This document shows, piece by piece, positions 1-5,207 of a stretch of 5,207 nucleotides of DNA. Numbering within the stretch: position 1 is the first letter of the stretch; every line of letters starts with the position of its first letter. A program made the position numbers and the translations under genes. The notes below the pieces were generated by a model. The model saw nothing but the letters and a program-made list of their open reading frames with translations. It did not search any database and was not told the DNA's origin. The stretch is from Gammaproteobacteria bacterium (GTDB taxonomy: Bacteria > Pseudomonadota > Gammaproteobacteria > DSM-19610): contig DRQL01000135.1 of the NCBI GenBank assembly GCA_011371465.1, forward strand, positions 1-5,207. The letters run 5' to 3'.

Positions 1-183
1 GCGGATGCTGTCCCACGCGCCGGGAAAATCCACGAACACCAGCAGCGTGAGCGGCCAGACATACAGCAGGCCGCGCAGACCGTGTTTGGCTACAATCAGC
101 AATACCCCTGCCAGCCGAATCAGGCGCTGCTGGCCCGAGTTGTAGCGCGCCCGAAAAACCGCCTGTTGCAACTCACTGCTCAA
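1..183 (-). CDS. Unrecognised membrane protein, N-terminal part (cut by window edge)
   Basis: I do not recognise this protein. An open frame of 61 codons runs from a TTG at 183-181 off the window edge without a stop. The TTG overlaps the TGA of the preceding gene (182-180), the arrangement of translationally coupled genes. No ATG or GTG start is visible in this frame nearby; a second in-frame TTG lies at 171-169. The visible part has a polar, basic N-terminus (residues 1-23, several Arg and Gln), a hydrophobic stretch at about 24-32, a short basic break (K33, H34, R37) and a second hydrophobic segment at about 38-53 that includes VWPLTLLVFV. This looks like a membrane protein with one or two helices near the start. 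It does not resemble the TorD/DmsD chaperones often found beside DMSO-reductase-type operons. Position suggests the same transcript as the nitrate genes, but nothing seen gives a function. Confidence 0.55.
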   Translation of the reverse strand, partial: MSSELQQAVFRARYNSGQQRLIRLAGVLLIVAKHGLRGLLYVWPLTLLVFVDFPGAWDSIR

Positions 184-2054
184 TGCCCGCCAACCTGCAC
201 ACCCACCTGCGGCATGCCGGCCAGACCGACCGCGCGCGCGTGCTCCTGGAATGCCGGGTTTTTCCAGAAAAAGGCTCCCGGCATGGTAGTTGGGATCACG
301 AGGACGTAGAACAGCGCGCGACCGATCAGTGCCGCTGCGCCGAGCGTCAGTGCGGCCAGTGCCCACAACACCAGGGCAGGCGCGCCGGGTAACACGGATC
401 CGGTGATCAACAGCGCGGCCGTCAGCATCAGGCCGTTACGCAACCAGTAGGTCCTGCCGAAGGTCGTGGTCTGTTCCAGCCAGGCGGCCTGACCTTCGCC
501 GCTGTGATGGCGCAGGTAAACGGCATGACGGTAGAGCCCGAAGGCTTCCAGCGCCAGCCCGGCCAGCGCCAGCCCGGCCAGTACCTGTAGCAGCGCCGTG
601 TAATCGCTGCCCTGCGCGGCCAGCAGCGGTACGAAAACCAGCGCCACTGCCAGCGCACCCAGGGTCAGCATGCTGGCGTAGAAACTGCTCAGCACCTGCC
701 AGTGGTTCCAGAACGGGCGCGCCGGGATGCGGTAGATGCGGTGCATGAAATAGATCGATGCGGGACCGGCCAGTACCGCCAGCCAGCCGGACAGGTCGCG
801 CACGCCGTTCACCAGGCCCTGCGGCAGCCAGCCAAACAGCTGCGGCAGGCCGCTCAGCACGGCGTAGACACCCAGCAGGTTATAGAACACCGCCACAGCC
901 GCGACTTCCCGGCTGACCGGTGAATGGCGCAGGTTGTTGAACGCTCGGTAGAAGCGATGTGGTCGCCCGAGATGCAGGGTGGAAATCACCAGCGCAAAGG
1001 TCTGTAACGCGATCAGGCCGAACAGGGTCACCGGGTAGGCCAGCGGGTGCGCGGCGGCACTCAGGGCTGCCAGCCCGAACTGCGGTCCGAGAAACAGGAC
1101 CAGGAATGCACCGACTACCGCCTGGGTAATGAGGGTGAAGATCACCAGCGGGTTTTCCCGCGAATGCAGCTTGCCCAGGTTCCATTGCATCGGTCGCTTG
1201 CTGCGTGGCAGTGGTGCACTGTGATACCCGCCCTGCCCGCCTTTTACGCCCGGCTCCGGTTTTGCGTTCTGTTCGTCACGCAGGTAACGGATCGGTGTGC
1301 TGTCGGTGCGGCGCATCTCCCGCGGCAGGCTGCGGGTCTGCTGGAAGCGGATATTGGGGTTGGTAATGGAGGTATCGGGGAAACCCGGGATACTGGTGGC
1401 GAGCTGTTCGCGGTGGTCCGGCGTGGTTTCGATCACGCCGAAGTCCAGCGCGCCACCCAGGCAGGCGGACGCGCAGGCGGGCTTCAAACCGACTTCCAGG
1501 CGATCGACACACATGTTGCACTTGGAGACATGACCGGCGACCGGGTCCAGCTGCGGGGCGTTGTAGGGGCACACCCAGGTGCAGTAGCCGCAGCCGAAAC
1601 AGATATCCGGGTCCTGCAACACGGCGCCGTACTCGGCGAACTTGGTGTAGGCGCGTGTCGGGCAGCCCTTGAGGCACACCGGGTTGTCGCAATGGTTACA
1701 GGCCATGGAAATGTTCAGGCGCGCCACCGCCGGGTAACTGCCGCCTTCCAGGTAGCCGACCGAACGAAACGCCAGGTGCGCGGGAGTGTCGTTCTTTTCC
1801 GCGCAGGCGGCTTCGCAGGCATGACAGGCAATGCAGTTGTCGGCGTTGAAATAGAAACCGTGCTGTTTGTAGCGGCTGGGGTTATCACCGACGCTGTGGT
1901 CGCCGTTGATATTCAGGCTCTGGCCGGCAAGCGGGTCGTTTTCGCTGACCAGCTGGATCGGTTTGCCGTAACAGTTGGTTTCCGGCGCCTCGACCTGCGG
2001 CACGAAGGCGTAGTCCGGTTCGTTGTCCCTGACGTTATACATATGCACTATCAT
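180..2054 (-). CDS. DmsB-DmsC fusion: four-cluster ferredoxin joined to quinol-oxidising membrane anchor
   Basis: A 624-residue protein probably carrying electrons from membrane quinol to the nitrate reductase encoded just upstream. Residues 66-205 form a DmsB-like ferredoxin with four complete [4Fe-4S] cysteine groups: C74/C77/C80/C84, C119/C122/C127/C131, C152/C155/C158/C162 and C179/C182/C194/C198. A polar linker (about 206-297) leads to a DmsC-like domain (about 298-590), recognised by ENPLVIFTLITQ at its start and HLGRPHRFYRAFNNLRHS after the second helix; about eight membrane helices are visible. In E. coli DMSO reductase these are two separate proteins. Oddities are a roughly 65-residue N-terminal extension, a C-terminal tail of about 35 residues (FFWKNPAFQEHAR) and no Tat signal. 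The start is uncertain: ATG at 2054 has no good ribosome site, and ATG at 2042 (residue 5) is an alternative. The domain assignment is secure; the partnership is inferred from adjacency. Confidence 0.92.
   Translation of the reverse strand: MIVHMYNVRDNEPDYAFVPQVEAPETNCYGKPIQLVSENDPLAGQSLNINGDHSVGDNPSRYKQHGFYFNADNCIACHACEAACAEKNDTPAHLAFRSVGYLEGGSYPAVARLNISMACNHCDNPVCLKGCPTRAYTKFAEYGAVLQDPDICFGCGYCTWVCPYNAPQLDPVAGHVSKCNMCVDRLEVGLKPACASACLGGALDFGVIETTPDHREQLATSIPGFPDTSITNPNIRFQQTRSLPREMRRTDSTPIRYLRDEQNAKPEPGVKGGQGGYHSAPLPRSKRPMQWNLGKLHSRENPLVIFTLITQAVVGAFLVLFLGPQFGLAALSAAAHPLAYPVTLFGLIALQTFALVISTLHLGRPHRFYRAFNNLRHSPVSREVAAVAVFYNLLGVYAVLSGLPQLFGWLPQGLVNGVRDLSGWLAVLAGPASIYFMHRIYRIPARPFWNHWQVLSSFYASMLTLGALAVALVFVPLLAAQGSDYTALLQVLAGLALAGLALEAFGLYRHAVYLRHHSGEGQAAWLEQTTTFGRTYWLRNGLMLTAALLITGSVLPGAPALVLWALAALTLGAAALIGRALFYVLVIPTTMPGAFFWKNPAFQEHARAVGLAGMPQVGVQVGGH
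551..580 (-). repeat. Perfect 15-bp tandem duplication inside the DmsC domain
   Basis: Two adjacent identical copies of a 15-bp unit (plus strand GCGCCAGCCCGGCCA, at 551-565 and 566-580). Being a multiple of three it keeps the frame and encodes LAGLA twice (residues 492-501) within a hydrophobic helix, about the sixth of the membrane domain. It may be a replication-slippage duplication, or simply repetitive codons for a Leu/Ala/Gly-rich helix. Confidence 0.8.
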
Positions 2055-2078
2055 CCGTTAGCCGGCGCCCGACACCCA

Positions 2079-2159
2079 CCCGTAGGAGCGGTCTCCTGAC
2101 CGCAAAAAACCGATCGATCCGGACTGCGCTGTTCGCGGTCAGGAGACCGCTCCTACGGG
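2079..2159. repeat. REPIN-like doublet: two inverted REP sequences with 25-bp matching arms
   Basis: Arms at 2079-2103 and 2135-2159 are perfect reverse complements over 25 bp, separated by a 31-base loop. Each arm has a head (GTAGGAG) followed by its own small hairpin, GCGGTC-TCCT-GACCGC (2088-2103 in the left arm). Two REP units with heads pointing outward is the arrangement known as a REPIN, mobilised in trans by RAYT transposases in Pseudomonas and other gammaproteobacteria. It fills most of the 119-base spacer between the nitrate reductase stop (14 bases away) and the fusion gene start (24 bases away), so it would be transcribed within the presumed operon. It may stabilise the upstream mRNA or lower expression of the downstream gene. 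No T-run follows it in the direction of transcription, so it is not a typical intrinsic terminator. Confidence 0.85.
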
Positions 2160-2173
2160 GTGTATCCGGCATG

Positions 2174-4354
2174 CTAGTAGGCCCTGGCTGCCAGGTTGAT
2201 CGCAGCGGCGGCCTGCTGGTCTTCCACCGGCTCCACGCGCACGGCGCACTGTTTATACGCGGGCTGGCGCGAGTGCGGATCGAGCAGGCCGAGGCTGACG
2301 CGGTTGACGCATTCGTGGTAGTGGAACGGCACGAAGATCATGTTGCGCGGTACGCGCTGGGTGCACTGCACCATGACGATGGCGTCGCCGCGCCGGGAGA
2401 CCAGGCGCGCATAGGCGCCGTGTTCGACCCCGAACTCGGCGGCTGCGTCGGGGTTCATTTCCATGTAGGGGGTCGGACTGAACTTGTTCTGGTTGCCCAG
2501 TTTGCCGGTGCGCGTGCGGGTGTGGAAATGCTCCACCACGCGGCCGCTGTTCAGCCACAGCGGGTATTCGTCGTCCGGGCGCTCGTTGTTATCGACAAAC
2601 GGCAGCGGAATCAGCTTCGCCCTGCCATCAGGGTACTGGAACACGCCGTCGGTATACAGGCGCTTTGCCCCGGTTTCCTCACCGTCACGGCAGGGCCACT
2701 GCAAACCACGCTGTTGCTCGATGCGGTCATAGCTCATGCCGGAAATATCAAGCAGGCGACCCTTCGATAGTCGTTTCATCTCCTCGAAGGCCTGTTCGGT
2801 GGTCTCGGGGAAGTGCGGTTTTTTGTCGCGCTCGATGCGCTTCGCCATTTCGTTGAATATCCAGAAGTCCGGCTTTGACTCGCCGAACGGCGGCATGACA
2901 TTGCGGATGAGGTTGACGCGGCGCTCGGTGTTGGTGAACACGCCTTCCTTCTCGGCCCAGATGGCGGCCGGCAGGAACACGTGGCTGTACTCGTTGGTTT
3001 CCACGTCGGCATAGGCATCCTGCACCACCAGGAACTCCAGCTTCTCCAGTGTCTTGCGGATACGCGCGGTATTGGGCATGGAGGTCATGGGGTTGGTGGC
3101 GATCAGCCACAGCCCCTTGATCTGCCCGGTCTCGATCGCGGGCAGGATATCGGTCATGAACAGGCCGCGCTTCTTCGGGAAAAAGTCCTCATCGATGCCC
3201 CAGAACTCGGCAATCTCCCTGCGGTCCTGTGCTTTTTCCAACGCCCGGTAGCCCGGCAGACCGGAACAGGACGACCACTCGCGGGTGCCCATGGCATTGC
3301 ACTGGCCGGTGATGGACAGGCTGCTGCCACCGGGCTTGCCGATGTTGCCGGTCACCAGGTTCAGGTTATTGATGGCGACCACACCATCGGAACCGTGCGT
3401 GGACTGGTTGATGCCCATGGTCCAGATAGTCATGGCCGCATCGGCGTTGGCATAGACCCGCGCGACGTGGCGAATGGTGTCTTCATCGATCCCGCAGATC
3501 TTCGAGGCCGTGCGCGGGTCATAGTCCTGCACCGTTTCCCGGAAGGCCTCGAAATCGGTGGTGTGGGCGCGGATATAGTCCTCGTCCTGCAGACCTTCTT
3601 CCAGGATGACGAAAGCCAGGCTGTTCAACAGTACCACATCGGTACCGGGGCTGATGGGCAGGTGCAGATCGGCATTCTGCGCCAGCATGGTGACGCGCGG
3701 ATCGACCACGATCAACGGGAAGTGCCGTTTCTCGCGTGCCTCGCGCATGCGCCAGTAAATGATGGGGTGCTGTTCCGGCAGGTTGGAGCCGATGGCCAGC
3801 AGGCAGTCCGTATGCTCGAAATCGTCGTAGCAACCGGGCGGCCCGTCGGAACCGAAGGAGCGTTTGTAGCCCGACACGGCCGAGGCCATACACAGGGTGG
3901 TGTTGCCATCGTAGTTGTTGGTCCCGACCACGCCGCGCGCCAGTTTGCCCAGGGTGTAGAATTCCTCGGTCATGATCTGGCCGGTGGAGACAATGGCAAA
4001 GGCATCGCGACCGTGCTGTGCCTGGATACGCTGTATCTCCGACGCCGTCTTGTCCAGCGCCTGGTCCCAGTTCGCTTCCCGGAACGGTTCGTGGATACGT
4101 TCGCGCAGCAACGGCACCCGGCCACGGCCGCCACTTTCAAACAGCTCGTACTCAAAGATTCCCTTGATGCACAGCTTGCCACGGTTGACATCGGCATCAC
4201 CGACACCGCGCGCGGAGACCGCCTTGCCGTCCCGGTTCAACCCGACCTCGATGGCGCAGCCGGTCGAGCAGTACCCGCAGGTCGTGTACTTCCACTCTAC
4301 TGCGCCCTTGTCGGCGAGCTTTATGGGGTTCTTTTTGTTACGTCCGAAAAGCAT
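2174..4354 (-). CDS. nasA: Assimilatory nitrate reductase catalytic subunit (NasA/NarB type, Mo-bisPGD)
   Basis: Reduces nitrate to nitrite at a molybdenum bis-MGD centre, supplying NirBD. The 726 residues match the short cyanobacterial NarB form and lack the C-terminal [2Fe-2S] extension of longer NasA proteins. In order: a [4Fe-4S] domain with C26/C29/C33/C62 followed by K64, the Lys expected between the cluster and the pterin; the molybdopterin core (about 77-500) with Mo-ligand Cys at C155 in LCMASA and the family stretch SFGSDGPPGCYDD (166-178); and a C-terminal molybdopterin-dinucleotide-binding domain (about 598-708). There is no twin-Arg signal or membrane segment, so the enzyme should be cytoplasmic. 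The ATG at 4354 is supported by AGGA eight bases upstream. Electrons likely come from the DmsBC-like fusion encoded downstream. Residues 354-370 (AMGTREWSSCSGLPGYR) differ from the more usual GGREVGG form. Another oxyanion substrate cannot be wholly excluded, but NirBD next door makes nitrate the best call. Confidence 0.88.
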   Translation of the reverse strand: MLFGRNKKNPIKLADKGAVEWKYTTCGYCSTGCAIEVGLNRDGKAVSARGVGDADVNRGKLCIKGIFEYELFESGGRGRVPLLRERIHEPFREANWDQALDKTASEIQRIQAQHGRDAFAIVSTGQIMTEEFYTLGKLARGVVGTNNYDGNTTLCMASAVSGYKRSFGSDGPPGCYDDFEHTDCLLAIGSNLPEQHPIIYWRMREAREKRHFPLIVVDPRVTMLAQNADLHLPISPGTDVVLLNSLAFVILEEGLQDEDYIRAHTTDFEAFRETVQDYDPRTASKICGIDEDTIRHVARVYANADAAMTIWTMGINQSTHGSDGVVAINNLNLVTGNIGKPGGSSLSITGQCNAMGTREWSSCSGLPGYRALEKAQDRREIAEFWGIDEDFFPKKRGLFMTDILPAIETGQIKGLWLIATNPMTSMPNTARIRKTLEKLEFLVVQDAYADVETNEYSHVFLPAAIWAEKEGVFTNTERRVNLIRNVMPPFGESKPDFWIFNEMAKRIERDKKPHFPETTEQAFEEMKRLSKGRLLDISGMSYDRIEQQRGLQWPCRDGEETGAKRLYTDGVFQYPDGRAKLIPLPFVDNNERPDDEYPLWLNSGRVVEHFHTRTRTGKLGNQNKFSPTPYMEMNPDAAAEFGVEHGAYARLVSRRGDAIVMVQCTQRVPRNMIFVPFHYHECVNRVSLGLLDPHSRQPAYKQCAVRVEPVEDQQAAAAINLAARAY

Positions 4355-4362
4355 GCACTGTT

Positions 4363-4366
4363 TCCT
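4363..4366 (-). promoter_or_regulatory. Ribosome binding site for the nitrate reductase gene
   Basis: AGGA (followed by AA) on the minus strand, eight bases before the ATG at 4354-4352. Good match and spacing; it fixes the start of the catalytic subunit. Confidence 0.75.
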
Positions 4367-4404
4367 GGCTGTTCGCTGTTGCTACTCAAGGGGTAAAAAC
4401 GTCT

Positions 4405-4489
4405 GTCATTGCGAGGCGTGTAGCGCCGCGGCCATCTCGCCGGCATGGATGTAAACGGTTGGAGATTGCCGCGCTACGCTCGCAATGAC
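4405..4489. repeat. CATTGCGAG-type imperfect inverted repeat (MITE/REP-like dispersed element)
   Basis: The ends match perfectly in inverted orientation (GTCATTGCGAG at 4405-4415; its complement ends at 4489). Inside, the arms stay similar but imperfect: the right arm reads, on the minus strand, GTCATTGCGAGCGTAGCGC then GGCAATCTC, while the left arm carries extra bases before ATCTC (about 4434-4438). About 23 bases separate the arms. Sequences of the form CATTGCGAG...GCAATCTC are widespread dispersed repeats in proteobacterial genomes and give rise to spurious predicted peptides such as HCERSAAIS, seen here too. It lies in the spacer between nirD and the nitrate reductase gene. The differing arms suggest an old, decayed copy. 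Confidence 0.75.
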
Positions 4490-4507
4490 GGTATTTCCCG
4501 CAATGCA

Positions 4508-4589
4508 GGCCGCCGGCCCGGGCGTTCGCGACAGGCGCCTTGCGCACGCCTGCGCCTGAAGCCCGGCGCGAATGACCGGGCCGGCGGCC
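4508..4589. repeat. Long GC-rich imperfect hairpin in the nirD-nasA spacer
   Basis: A perfect 14-bp inverted repeat (GGCCGCCGGCCCGG at 4508-4521 against 4576-4589) continues in the same register with TTCGCG (4525-4530) against CGCGAA (4567-4572), giving 21 Watson-Crick pairs over 23 positions. A further inner pair, CAGGCGC (4532-4538) with GCGCCTG (4552-4558), can form the tip. No T-run follows on the minus strand, so it does not look like an intrinsic terminator. With the neighbouring element at 4405-4489 it accounts for most of the 267-base spacer. Whether it is a dispersed repeat cannot be judged from one copy; it could shape mRNA processing between nirD and the nitrate reductase. Confidence 0.7.
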
Positions 4590-4621
4590 GTCTCGAAGCC
4601 ACCTGCCCACAAAACACCCGA

Positions 4622-4963
4622 CTACAAATTCGGACACCCCTCATCCGGCGTCAACGACAACATCACCAGCTCGCCTTCAATCTTCACCGGGAAGCGCGCC
4701 GCACATCCTTCATCCGGTGCAACCGCCTCCCCTGTATCCAGCCCGATCTTCCAGTCGTGCAGCGGACAGGCCACCCGCTTGCCGTGCACAATACCCTGTG
4801 ACAGCGGCCCGCCCTTGTGCGGACACTTGTCACGCAGCGCAAAGACCTCGTCATCCACGGTGCGGAACACCGCGATATCACCCTCGGCACGACTCACCAC
4901 CCGCGCGCCCTGGCGCGGAATATCCTCAACCTTGCCGACCTCAATCCAGTTACCGTCACTCAT
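4622..4963 (-). CDS. nirD: Nitrite reductase [NAD(P)H] small subunit, Rieske-type
   Basis: The 113-residue small subunit of the cytoplasmic siroheme nitrite reductase, which with NirB reduces nitrite to ammonium using NAD(P)H. The length is normal for the family. It has both Rieske [2Fe-2S] ligand pairs: C47-P-H49 in CPHKGGPLSQG and C66-P-L-H69 in CPLHDWKI. The E. coli NirD that I recall lacks these ligands, so this one belongs to the cluster-bearing branch common in assimilatory systems. The ATG at 4963 follows the nirB TAA by only four bases, with a GGTAGGG stretch overlapping the end of nirB as a plausible ribosome site, so the two are probably translationally coupled. The TAG stop is followed by the 267-base repeat-rich spacer. 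Confidence 0.95.
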   Translation of the reverse strand: MSDGNWIEVGKVEDIPRQGARVVSRAEGDIAVFRTVDDEVFALRDKCPHKGGPLSQGIVHGKRVACPLHDWKIGLDTGEAVAPDEGCAARFPVKIEGELVMLSLTPDEGCPNL

Positions 4964-4967
4964 GTCT

Positions 4968-5207
4968 TTACCCTACCTGCCTGATCGGCGTAAATTCGTG
5001 CGCCTCGCCACCTTCGGCGCGCTCGGCCCACGGATCGTCCTGGGCAAATTTCTGCGCATACAGGAAACGCTCGGCCAGTGCCTTGCGACCCTCGTCGTCC
5101 TCGACAATCTTCTCTTTCACATAGGTCAGGCCGACGCGCTCCAGCCAGGGCGCGGTACGCTCCAGGTAGTGCGCGTTCTCGCGGTACAACTGCATGAAGG
5201 CCGCCGC
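4968..5207 (-). CDS. nirB: Nitrite reductase [NAD(P)H] large subunit, C-terminal end only (cut by window edge)
   Basis: The last 79 codons of a longer gene entering from the right edge; the frame is open to position 5207 and ends with TAA at 4970-4968. The visible stretch AAAFMQLYRENAHYLERTAP, followed by WLERVGLTYVKEKIVEDDEG, is the characteristic C-terminus of NirB, after the siroheme and [4Fe-4S] domain, where an FxxxYRExAxYLERT-like pattern and WxERVGL recur. The FAD-, NAD(P)H- and siroheme-binding regions lie outside the window and cannot be assessed. Identification is supported by nirD four bases downstream. The gene leads the visible nitrate and nitrite assimilation group. Confidence 0.9.
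   Translation of the reverse strand, partial: AAAFMQLYRENAHYLERTAPWLERVGLTYVKEKIVEDDEGRKALAERFLYAQKFAQDDPWAERAEGGEAHEFTPIRQVG

Noticed and set aside
1047..2099. Plus-strand open frame of 350 codons opposite the DmsBC fusion
   Set aside because: It overlaps the well-supported ferredoxin domain on the other strand and has no recognisable protein features.
2104..2134. Possible intrinsic terminator in the REPIN-like loop (six T on the minus strand at 2109-2104)
   Set aside because: The T-run lies about 25 bases beyond the first REP hairpin, and the sequence directly before it (CCGGATCGATCGG) allows only a three-base stem.
2171..2770. Plus-strand open frame of 199 codons opposite the 3' part of the nitrate reductase gene
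   Set aside because: Shadow of the molybdopterin-binding domain on the minus strand; no supporting motif.
2981..4396. Plus-strand open frame of 471 codons opposite the nitrate reductase gene
   Set aside because: It is antisense to a gene with clear cofactor motifs; the long frame is a by-product of GC-rich codon use, and the translation shows no recognisable domain.
4355..4404. Promoter directly upstream of the nitrate reductase gene
   Set aside because: TTGAGT could pass as a -35 element, but there is no acceptable -10 box at the right spacing and no visible sigma-54 pattern.
4386..4637. Minus-strand frame of 83 codons in the nirD-nitrate reductase spacer
   Set aside because: It contains HCERSAAIS, a peptide typical of translated CATTGCGAG-type dispersed repeats, and runs through both inverted repeats, so it is not a credible gene.

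Overview
The window is GC-rich bacterial DNA in which every supported gene lies on the minus strand, so the transcript reads from position 5207 down to 1. In that order it carries the 3' end of nirB (siroheme nitrite reductase large subunit), nirD (Rieske-type small subunit), a 267-base spacer filled with two inverted-repeat elements, a molybdopterin nitrate reductase catalytic gene of the assimilatory NasA/NarB type, a 119-base spacer holding a REPIN-like repeat doublet, a gene fusing a DmsB-like four-cluster ferredoxin to a DmsC-like membrane anchor, and the start of an unrecognised membrane protein gene cut by the window edge. The gene content and the REP-type repeats (heads resembling GTAGGAG, outward-facing doublet) fit a proteobacterium, most likely a gammaproteobacterium. 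Species or genus cannot be told from this sequence.

Together the genes describe nitrate assimilation: nitrate to nitrite by the Mo-bisPGD enzyme (2174-4354), then nitrite to ammonium by NirBD (4622-5207 and beyond). The notable part is the electron supply to the nitrate reductase. Its 726 residues match the short NarB form without the C-terminal [2Fe-2S] domain seen in longer NasA proteins, and there is no Tat signal, so it should be cytoplasmic. The adjacent gene encodes a 624-residue DmsB-DmsC fusion with four complete [4Fe-4S] cysteine groups and about eight membrane helices. I infer that quinol oxidised in the membrane feeds a cytoplasmic assimilatory nitrate reductase through this fusion. 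The positive residues in its loops suggest the DmsC domain sits inverted relative to E. coli DmsC, with the iron-sulfur domain in the cytoplasm.

Region by region (plus-strand coordinates): 1-183 start of an unknown membrane protein, overlapping the preceding stop codon; 180-2054 DmsBC fusion; 2055-2173 spacer with the REPIN-like doublet; 2174-4354 nitrate reductase; 4355-4621 spacer with a ribosome binding site, a degenerate CATTGCGAG-type inverted repeat and a long GC-rich imperfect hairpin; 4622-4963 nirD; 4968-5207 nirB 3' end. No RNA genes, CRISPR arrays, insertion sequence genes or convincing promoters were found.
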